From contig NZ_CP013940.1 in the NCBI RefSeq assembly GCF_001277215.2, positions 2,046,001 to 2,110,000 on the forward strand: a stretch of DNA of 64,000 bases, written 5' to 3'. The notes under the pieces are model-generated. The model had not been told where the DNA came from and searched no databases. It saw only the letters and a program-made list of their open reading frames with translations. This stretch comes from Cronobacter malonaticus LMG 23826. GTDB lineage: Bacteria; Pseudomonadota; Gammaproteobacteria; Enterobacterales; Enterobacteriaceae. Below, piece by piece: positions 8,576 to 15,550 of this stretch (position 1 is the stretch's first letter; each line of letters starts with the position of its first letter). Both the position numbers and the translations under genes were made by a program.

Positions 8576-8706
8576 ATCGCGGATAAGCAAAGCGCACCCG
8601 CGGATTTAACCCAATGGTGGATGCGCAGGCTTACCCACCCTACGGAAATAATACGCCGCAAAGAGTGCGTAGCGCGGGTAAGCGAAGCGCACCCGCGGAG
8701 GGAAAT
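8576..8706. repeat. cluster of dispersed intergenic repeats (copy 2, inverted relative to copy 1)
   Basis: This is the reverse-orientation relative of the cluster at 1070-1208. It includes CCAATGGTGGATGCGC at 8611-8626 followed by CTTACCCACCCTACGGAAAT, plus outer units with AAGCGAAGCGCACCCGCGG. It fills most of the gap between uvsE and the effector island and marks the island's right-hand (downstream) end. Confidence 0.75.
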
Positions 8707-8745
8707 ACTCGAATTTCACGAGACTTAATCACCCTTCAAAAAACA

Positions 8746-9663
8746 TCATGAAAAATCTATATCAAGAACGTCGTAGTCTGAAGGGTTAACCTCGCCCTTA
8801 GACTTTTTGAAAGGGTTTCCACAATTCACCACCACGATTTTTTTAATGTTTCGGTTAGCTAACAGCGCAGCGGGATTAGTTATTTTCTTGCTATTGATAA
8901 TTTCCACTTCTTTGATTTTTGGGATTTTATCAAAAACACCACAATCAATTTCGCATTTTGCGCCATTGATGAAAATAGCTTCCAGATTGCTCAGGCCTTC
9001 AAGAGAATGAAGATCTATGGATTTATCAACGCCGATCAAACTTAGTCCGGAGGCATTTCTTACAGCCTCTGAATTTATTTCATCTTTGGTTATGTTATCG
9101 ATACTGATTGACTCGAAAATTTTTTGATTATCAATCAGCGTGGCAAGCTTACCATTTTTTGAAGAATCATAGGACAGAAATGTTAAATTCAACATCCGGA
9201 AGTCACTAACGTAAGTAAAAGCAGCGCAACTTACTGACCCGAAATCATTCTGTAATATTAACGCCTCTAATGCAGTCGATTCGGCAAGCGCTTTCCATGC
9301 AATGGGCGCGGAATAAACACTTGTTTCAGAATGAACTAACATTAAACTTTTAAGTCCGACGGGAAGATCACCCGGCTCCATGTTCACCATTAATTCAAGC
9401 GGCATTTGCAGAAACGTTAGATTAGATAAGCCTTGCAGCCATTGCGGTGGCCGGCCCTTTAGCGATTTCACATTTTTGTCGGTAAGCACCAGACGAAGCG
9501 AGACGACACCATCATCAAATTCAGGATCTTTAGACCAGGGAATAATTTTTGCGCCATCCGCAGCAAATGGCTGGCAGGCAGATTTACTCCCCATGCAATA
9601 ATAACCCTTGTTCTTATCTGGCAAATAATCATGCGTGATAGCGCTAAGTTTACTCTGTTGCAT
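8746..9663 (-). CDS. candidate immunity protein for the Rhs toxin (leucine-rich-repeat-like)
   Basis: A 305-residue protein with no signal peptide. Repeated L-x-x-L-x-x-L/I patterns with Asn (L-S-N-L-T-F-L, L-S-N-L-E-A-I-F-I-N-G, then V-E-I-I-N-S and I-V-V-V-N-C) suggest an irregular leucine-rich solenoid from about residue 70 to the end. The DNA is markedly AT-richer than the Rhs core upstream, as is usual for variable toxin/immunity ends. It starts 14 bases after the rhs stop with a strong GGAG RBS. Position, orientation and composition suggest it neutralises the GIY-YIG tip; the fold alone does not prove this. Confidence 0.65.
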   Translation of the reverse strand: MQQSKLSAITHDYLPDKNKGYYCMGSKSACQPFAADGAKIIPWSKDPEFDDGVVSLRLVLTDKNVKSLKGRPPQWLQGLSNLTFLQMPLELMVNMEPGDLPVGLKSLMLVHSETSVYSAPIAWKALAESTALEALILQNDFGSVSCAAFTYVSDFRMLNLTFLSYDSSKNGKLATLIDNQKIFESISIDNITKDEINSEAVRNASGLSLIGVDKSIDLHSLEGLSNLEAIFINGAKCEIDCGVFDKIPKIKEVEIINSKKITNPAALLANRNIKKIVVVNCGNPFKKSKGEVNPSDYDVLDIDFS

Positions 9664-9677
9664 TTTACTCCCTCGTC

Positions 9678-12600
9678 CTAACTCTTTTTACAAGTGGTAC
9701 GTCTGCCTGAAGCGCGAACTTTATTTTTCGAAATTAATGACAGCGCATAATTTCTTTTTCCTTCAGCCTGAATCCTCGCATGCGGATCATTAAGCATATT
9801 GTTTATACCTACCCGCTTGACTTCTTTATCAAACTCACGCTGTTCAAAATATCGTAAAATATTATTTCTTTCACTTTCAGTGAGAGAATCATTGAGGTGA
9901 ACACGGACATACTGAATCTTAACATCAGGTTGAGAAAGTAACCTTTGCGCGTGAGCGTGTTCAGGGCTTGATACACGTGAAAGCATGCCTTGCTGCTTAA
10001 TGCCTGCCGAACCTACATAAGATTTTCCGCCTGCATGAATGATATAAATACCGGGTTCGTCGGGTAAGGAAACCGGGCCGCGAATCAAACCCAACGGATC
10101 AATCCATATCAGCGCATTAGGTGCGTAGCGATAAGGATTTCCCCCGCCCAGCATCCCTATCGGGTCCTGGCTGATATAGGCCGCGATGGCCGGATCATAG
10201 TAGCGATAGCGGTTGTAATGTAAACCCGTTTCGGGGTCGAAATACTGGCCCTGGAAGCGCAGCGGGTTTTCAATGCGGCTGGCGTAAACCGGGCCTTTTT
10301 CACCCCATACCCCGGTGCGTTCTGACCAGACTATCTCCCCTTCAACCGACGTGATGCGCACCGGTGCGCCGTTCGGATCGCAGTGATAGTGCCAGCTTTC
10401 GCGCACGCCTGCCTCCTGCGTCAGGAAGGCCAGCGGGCGGAACGTGCCGGGGTAGTAGATGTATTCACGCATCCGATGAAAAAGTGTTGCCTGCGCCTGC
10501 TCGCGTTTGATGCGCCCGCCGATGTCGAAAAGGCTTAAGGGAGCGAGCGGCGCGGCCGTGCGCGTAACCGTTTCGCCAGCCAGCGCGTCGCCCTGCCAGT
10601 AAAACCAGCGCGTCTCTTCCGGCGTCTCTTTGAACACGCGCCGCCCGAGCGCGTCATAGCCGTAGCGCACCTGATGCTCACCCTTGCGCACCGCGATAAG
10701 CTGGCGGTTCTCATCCCACAGGAAATCTTCTTTCGCCTCGCCGATTTGCAGGTTACGGCGCTGGCGCAGTTCGCCTGCGCGGTCAAAGACGTAGCGCACG
10801 CCCTCGTGAACGCCTTCACGAAACCAGCCGCCCGGGGAGTCATCCACCGCCTGAATGCGTGTGTGCAGATGATTGCCTGCGGCATCCTGCACAAACTGGC
10901 GTAGCCGGTTGTCGGGTTCAGTATGTGCGATAAGACGGCCGACCGGATCGTAGTGGTAACGGTCATCGCCCCACTGGCTGTCCTGGCGCAGCGTCATATT
11001 ACCGGTGCGATCGTAGGCAAAGCCGCTCGCGAACAGCGGTTGATCGCTCCGGGTCACTTCCTGCGCCGCCAGCCTTCCCTGCGCGTCATACTGCATCGCG
11101 CGCCGGATGGCCGGGGAAAGCTGCTCGCTCGCGAGCCTGCCCGTCTCGTCATAACGCAGCACAACGGGCGCGTCGTCGTTTAGCTGCACACCGATCAACT
11201 GGTCGTTTTCATTCCAGTCATAACCCACACGATGCCCGGCGTCGCTCTCGCGATACGCCGGCAGGCCGCGGGCGGTGTAGCCATAGCGGAGCTGAAAGCC
11301 GTCCTGATCCTCACATAACACGCGGCCTGCGCGATCATAGCGCCAGGCGAGCCGCCGCCACGGGTTTTCGCACAGCGTCAGGCGGCCGGCGTCGTCATAA
11401 TGGTAGCGGGCGGTCAAGGTGTCGCCTGTGCGCTGTTCACGCACGCGGCCCGCGGCGTCGTAACCGTAGCGCACCTCGCGCCCCAGCGGATCGAGGCGGC
11501 TTATCAGCCGGTCGCCTTTATCCCACAGGTAGCGCGTCGCCTGTCCCCAGTAGTCGTTTTCCGTCTCCACGCGGCCCAGCGCGTCACGCGACAGCGCCCA
11601 GCGTTCGCCGTTCTGGTTGATAACGGCGAGCAGGCGGTCTTCAGGATCGTATTCATAGCCCGTCTGCGCGCCGTCCGGCGTGTGGCAGGCCGTGACCATC
11701 CCCGTGGCGTTGTAGTCAAATCGCGTTTCCTGGCCTGATTCATCGGTGTAGCGCACCGGCTCATCTTCACGGTTGTATTCGACGCGGATCTCCTGCCCGC
11801 CTGACGTCTGCATCGCGACAAGCCGGTCTTTCCTGTCCCAGAAATAGCGGGTCACGCCGCCGCTGGCGTCACGTTTGTCGAGAAGATTGCCGCGCGGCGA
11901 ATGGCGCAACCGGGTCACTCCCGCACCGGCTTCCTGAATGACCGCAAGAAACCCGTAATGGTCATAGTCGTAGCGCGTAAGCCCGCGCCCTGGCACGTCG
12001 GCTTCGCGCAGCTGCCCGAGCGCATCGTAAACGTAATGCGCAGAAACGCCTGTCGGGTCGCGCCCTTCGGTGAGGTTGCCCGCCGCGTCATACGAAGAGA
12101 CCCACTGCGCCCCGCTTTCATCGGTTACGCACAGGGGCTGGCCATCGTCGTTAAAGGTGGCGCGCACCACGCCGCCGCCCGGCAAATGCTCCGCCGTCAT
12201 GCGCCCCTGCTCGTCATACTCCCAGCGGTACTGGCTGCCGTCCGGCTCTGTCACCTCCACCGTGCGGCCCACATCGTCATAGCGGAACACGGTGTTGCCG
12301 CCGAGAGGGTCGATCTCCGACACAGGCAGGCCGTTCTCATCAAAGGTAATACGCGACACATGGCCGAGCGAATCGGTGACCGCCACTTCATTTAATAGCG
12401 TGTGATACTCGAAATGATAATCCCAGACGCCGCCGTCGCCCCACGCGTGCACCACTCGCCAGGCGTCGTCATAGGCGTAATGAAACCCCTGACCGTTGCG
12501 GTCAATGTGGCTGACCATTCGCCGTTGCCGGTAATGAAAACGCCGGGGATGAGACAGCGCGTCTATCTCCGCGCAGAGCTGGCCCGCGTCGTCATACTCA

Positions 12601-13805
12601 TAGCGGGTGAGCGGCGTGACCTCGCCGTCCTGCGCGATGCGCAGCTGCATCGCCTGAAGCCTGCCGTGCTGACAGGTCACGAGGATCTCGCGGCCCGTGA
12701 CGCCTTCAGCGCTGTATTCGCACAGGTGCGTGAGCTGCCCGCCGTCGCGCTCAAACTGCCAGCGATTGTGGTTGCGATCGGCAATGGCTGTCACCTTGAG
12801 CAGGCCGTCGCGCCCGGCGAAACGCCAGATAAACGCGCCCTCCTGTTCGACGTGCCAGCCGCGATCGCCGCCCTGCTCCTCATACCAGAGTCGGCTGCCG
12901 TCCGGCAGGCCAAAAACGGCGTGTTCACGCCCTGGCATCTCAGGCAGACCGGCGAACAGCGTGACGCCCTCCGGCTGGGTCAGCAGTGCCACGCCTTCCT
13001 CGCGCAGCACCTCAAGCGTGGTATCGGCGGGCGTCAGCCAGCCGAAGCCGCACAGCCCTTGCTGGTCGATATCCGCCGAGGAGTAAAAGCGCCCCCAGTC
13101 AAGCGGCAGCCGCCCCGGCAGAAGGAAATCGCGATGTTCCAGATGCACGCTGCCGTCGCGGATATCCACCGGCTCGGCGCGGAGTACACGGCATTTAAGA
13201 AAACCCGGCTCCATATTGCGAAAGAGTTTCTGTCGAAACTTCGCGAAGCGACGCATAAAGAGCCGCCACTGTGGCGTGGCCTTCAGCTTTTTAAGCCCTT
13301 TGCCGAGCCCGCTTAAGCCCGCGCGCATCAGCAGCGCCATCAGGTTAACGGTCGGCGGCCCGCCGACGATGACATTATTCGGCAGCGCCAGGTTGAACGT
13401 GAGCGGCAGCGTCAGCGACGGCAGCTTAGGTTTGGCGGCGCGCTTTGGCCGGAACGGCGGCATCATGCCGACAATATTGCAGCTCAGTACCGGCATTCCG
13501 ATGCGTGAGAATGGCTCGCCGTCCACCGCCACGGTTTTACTGCCCATAAAAAGCTCGTCATCAAGCTGCGGGCCGCCCGGCATACGCAGCGGCGGCACCC
13601 ACGCCCCGCCGGTCGGAATATGAATCACGATGCCGCCCGTTCCGGCGCTGGCGCGGCGGATGCCATTCACATGCACCGTCGTGCCGATAAACGGCAGATA
13701 GTCGAACACGTCGAACACCAGGCCGATATGCGGCGTCGGCAGCGGCCACGGATACAGATGAATATCCAGGCCAAGCTGTGGGTCGAAGTGGGCGCCGGAG
13801 TGCAT
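9678..13805 (-). CDS. rhs: Rhs polymorphic toxin: PAAR-like N-terminus, Rhs cage, GIY-YIG nuclease tip
   Basis: A 1375-residue type VI effector. The N-terminal region (about 1-140) is PAAR-like, with G-S-K-T-V-A-V-D-G-E-P and I-G-M-P-V-L-S-C, and would seat on the VgrG spike. Rhs/YD repeats (about 210-1130; many R-Y-x-Y-D and G-R-L units) build the cage. The core ends in D-P-I-G-M-L-G-G-G-N-P-Y and the cleavage motif D-P-L-G-L. The last 135 residues (9681-10085) are the variable tip with G-I-Y at tip positions 12-14, Y-V-G at 23-25, Arg37, Glu70 and N-N near 95, the GIY-YIG nuclease pattern. The tip DNA is AT-rich. The ATG at 13805 was chosen because the longer frame would overlap the 55-residue gene upstream. 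Confidence 0.9.
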   Translation of the reverse strand: MHSGAHFDPQLGLDIHLYPWPLPTPHIGLVFDVFDYLPFIGTTVHVNGIRRASAGTGGIVIHIPTGGAWVPPLRMPGGPQLDDELFMGSKTVAVDGEPFSRIGMPVLSCNIVGMMPPFRPKRAAKPKLPSLTLPLTFNLALPNNVIVGGPPTVNLMALLMRAGLSGLGKGLKKLKATPQWRLFMRRFAKFRQKLFRNMEPGFLKCRVLRAEPVDIRDGSVHLEHRDFLLPGRLPLDWGRFYSSADIDQQGLCGFGWLTPADTTLEVLREEGVALLTQPEGVTLFAGLPEMPGREHAVFGLPDGSRLWYEEQGGDRGWHVEQEGAFIWRFAGRDGLLKVTAIADRNHNRWQFERDGGQLTHLCEYSAEGVTGREILVTCQHGRLQAMQLRIAQDGEVTPLTRYEYDDAGQLCAEIDALSHPRRFHYRQRRMVSHIDRNGQGFHYAYDDAWRVVHAWGDGGVWDYHFEYHTLLNEVAVTDSLGHVSRITFDENGLPVSEIDPLGGNTVFRYDDVGRTVEVTEPDGSQYRWEYDEQGRMTAEHLPGGGVVRATFNDDGQPLCVTDESGAQWVSSYDAAGNLTEGRDPTGVSAHYVYDALGQLREADVPGRGLTRYDYDHYGFLAVIQEAGAGVTRLRHSPRGNLLDKRDASGGVTRYFWDRKDRLVAMQTSGGQEIRVEYNREDEPVRYTDESGQETRFDYNATGMVTACHTPDGAQTGYEYDPEDRLLAVINQNGERWALSRDALGRVETENDYWGQATRYLWDKGDRLISRLDPLGREVRYGYDAAGRVREQRTGDTLTARYHYDDAGRLTLCENPWRRLAWRYDRAGRVLCEDQDGFQLRYGYTARGLPAYRESDAGHRVGYDWNENDQLIGVQLNDDAPVVLRYDETGRLASEQLSPAIRRAMQYDAQGRLAAQEVTRSDQPLFASGFAYDRTGNMTLRQDSQWGDDRYHYDPVGRLIAHTEPDNRLRQFVQDAAGNHLHTRIQAVDDSPGGWFREGVHEGVRYVFDRAGELRQRRNLQIGEAKEDFLWDENRQLIAVRKGEHQVRYGYDALGRRVFKETPEETRWFYWQGDALAGETVTRTAAPLAPLSLFDIGGRIKREQAQATLFHRMREYIYYPGTFRPLAFLTQEAGVRESWHYHCDPNGAPVRITSVEGEIVWSERTGVWGEKGPVYASRIENPLRFQGQYFDPETGLHYNRYRYYDPAIAAYISQDPIGMLGGGNPYRYAPNALIWIDPLGLIRGPVSLPDEPGIYIIHAGGKSYVGSAGIKQQGMLSRVSSPEHAHAQRLLSQPDVKIQYVRVHLNDSLTESERNNILRYFEQREFDKEVKRVGINNMLNDPHARIQAEGKRNYALSLISKNKVRASGRRTTCKKS

Positions 13806-13815
13806 CGGATGCTCG

Positions 13816-13983
13816 TCAGAACAGGGCGCGAAGCAGCGCGCGCAGGAAAGTGCGGATCTCTGTCGCAAGTTCGCTGTCAGAGAGGCTTATAAACAGTATC
13901 GCGAGCAGCGTCACGACGACGATGATGCCCGCTTTAGTGGCGAAATGGCTGTTGTTTTTTGAACGATCGTGGCGTTGTCTCAT
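13816..13983 (-). CDS. 55-residue membrane microprotein between effector genes
   Basis: This short frame has a basic, polar N-terminus (R-Q-R-H-D-R-S-K), a single hydrophobic segment (about 18-35, I-I-V-V-V-T-L-L-A-I-L-F-I) and an amphipathic basic C-terminus ending R-A-L-L-R-A-L-F. Its ATG overlaps the stop of the TPR-like gene as ATGA, so translation is probably coupled, and it ends ten bases before the rhs ATG. Coupling, codon use and a clear membrane helix argue that it is real. I do not know a family. A role in loading or topology of the Rhs effector is conceivable. Confidence 0.65.
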   Translation of the reverse strand: MRQRHDRSKNNSHFATKAGIIVVVTLLAILFISLSDSELATEIRTFLRALLRALF

Positions 13984-15539
13984 GCGTTGGCGCTTCCTGC
14001 AGGTTCAGATAACGGGGCCGCGGGCGCGCTGGCGCTCCAGGCGGGAAGGGATTGCCATTCGCCCGGCGGGGCGTCGAACGGGTGCGCGACATCCGGAAGG
14101 CCGTTCCAGTGAGGGTGAAGCATGTCGCGGGCGAGGCGAACCGTCTGGCGCACGCTGTCGTCGCCCTGTTCTATCAGCGCTTCGCGCTGCTGGCGCAGTG
14201 TCAGAAACGCGGCTTCGAGGCGCAATTGCAGGCGGCGGTCCGCCGCTTTTACCACCTCCGCGCCAGGTGCTGCGTGAAGCGCTACGGCCGCTTCCGCCTC
14301 AAGAATCAGCCGCTGACACGCCTCATGGTAGCGCGTCGCGGCGGTTTCCAGCGCCTCGCTGCGACGTTTATCGTGCATACGCAGCAGATCGCCGAAAACC
14401 AGCGGCAGCGTGGTCTGTGCGCGCTCTTCTTGCGCGATGTTTTTTGCGGCGCGCAGAGCCGCGGCGTAATCGTCCATCGCGACGGTCCTGTGCCCCGCCT
14501 GCCAGAGCGCAAACCCGGCCATCCGGCAGCCTTCCAGCTCAAAGAGCGGGTGCGGGATCTCGCGCGCCAGCGTGGCGGCGCGGCGATAGTGCTTCGCCGC
14601 CTCGGTATAGTGTTTACCGGCAAACCACGCGCCCGCCTCGCCAAACGCGCTTTGTACAACAAGCTGGCCGCGCACCGGGCTATCGGTAACGCGGGTTGCG
14701 GCGCTTTGCGCCTGCTGATAATGGGCAACGGCCTGCGGGATGTTTTTCTCTTTAAGCCAGGCACCCGCCATCAGGTGATGTAGCACGGCTTCCTGATCGG
14801 CCCAGCCGCGACGCTGCGCGATGGGCATAGCAAGGGATGCCCGGCTCGCCACCTGCGCGGCGCTGCTTCTTTCGAGTAACAGCATGGCGTCGGCAAGGTA
14901 GCGCCGGAACAGTAATCGATCGCTGTCCGGATCGGTCTGCTGGCGGGCAGTCTGCTGCATCACCTGCATGGCGTCCGGTTCATCGGTCAGTAGCCGCACC
15001 TGCTGCGCGTGCGCGTTAACGAGAGTCTGCCAGAGCGGCTGTTCAGTGGTGTCGGTAAGCAGCAGGCGTACGCGCTGCGCCGGCGCGGCAAGCCACTGCG
15101 TCAGCCAGCGGTTGAACGCGGCGATATCGCTCATTGCGGAGGGTTTAAGGATCACGATCGCGTGGCGCAGATCGTCCTGATGGACGCGCGCGAAATCTTC
15201 CAGCAGCGCGCAGAGCGCCGCGGCGTGATAACAGGGCAGAAAGCGCTCGCCTTCCCACGGACGCGCGTCGGGCGTCGCTTCCACGCTTTCGAGAAAATCG
15301 CGCGCCAGCGCCTGGCTGTAGCCATAGCCAGTATCAAAAGGGGTGTCGAGCGTCACAAAGAGATCCGGCACGCTTCGCCCTTCCGGGTGCTGTTGCAGCG
15401 CGAAAAACGCGTTCAGCAGGCTTTCACCGCTCGCCGGCACTCGCCAGACGATCAGTTTAATCGCGGGATCGTCCGTTTGATCGAGCCAGCTAAGCTCCAG
15501 TTTACTGATGGCGTGTTCGGTCGGGTTTTTTGCGCTCAT
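13980..15539 (-). CDS. TPR-like protein encoded between vgrG and rhs; effector adaptor candidate
   Basis: A 519-residue cytoplasmic protein. The N-terminal third (about 1-190) is a mixed alpha/beta domain with W-R-V-P-A-S-G-E-S and H-A-I-V-I-L-K-P. The middle (about 205-420) consists of helical repeats of TPR type (A-V-A-H-Y-Q-Q-A, E-A-A-K-H-Y-R-R-A-A, A-M-D-D-Y-A-A-A-L), a protein-binding solenoid. The C-terminus is low-complexity Ala/Pro/Ser. It lies 11 bases after vgrG and is ATGA-coupled to the microprotein. It is not a DUF4123, DUF1795/Eag or PRK06147-type adaptor by eye. A chaperone or loading role for the Rhs protein is inferred from position only. Confidence 0.75.
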   Translation of the reverse strand: MSAKNPTEHAISKLELSWLDQTDDPAIKLIVWRVPASGESLLNAFFALQQHPEGRSVPDLFVTLDTPFDTGYGYSQALARDFLESVEATPDARPWEGERFLPCYHAAALCALLEDFARVHQDDLRHAIVILKPSAMSDIAAFNRWLTQWLAAPAQRVRLLLTDTTEQPLWQTLVNAHAQQVRLLTDEPDAMQVMQQTARQQTDPDSDRLLFRRYLADAMLLLERSSAAQVASRASLAMPIAQRRGWADQEAVLHHLMAGAWLKEKNIPQAVAHYQQAQSAATRVTDSPVRGQLVVQSAFGEAGAWFAGKHYTEAAKHYRRAATLAREIPHPLFELEGCRMAGFALWQAGHRTVAMDDYAAALRAAKNIAQEERAQTTLPLVFGDLLRMHDKRRSEALETAATRYHEACQRLILEAEAAVALHAAPGAEVVKAADRRLQLRLEAAFLTLRQQREALIEQGDDSVRQTVRLARDMLHPHWNGLPDVAHPFDAPPGEWQSLPAWSASAPAAPLSEPAGSANA

Positions 15540-15550
15540 CGTGGCACCTG

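Noticed and set aside
12402..13316. 304-codon frame antisense to rhs, with other long frames at 11901-12395 and 13778-14689
   Set aside because: Shadows of the GC-rich Rhs and TPR-like genes; composition rich in Arg, Ala, Val and Pro, no conserved motifs.
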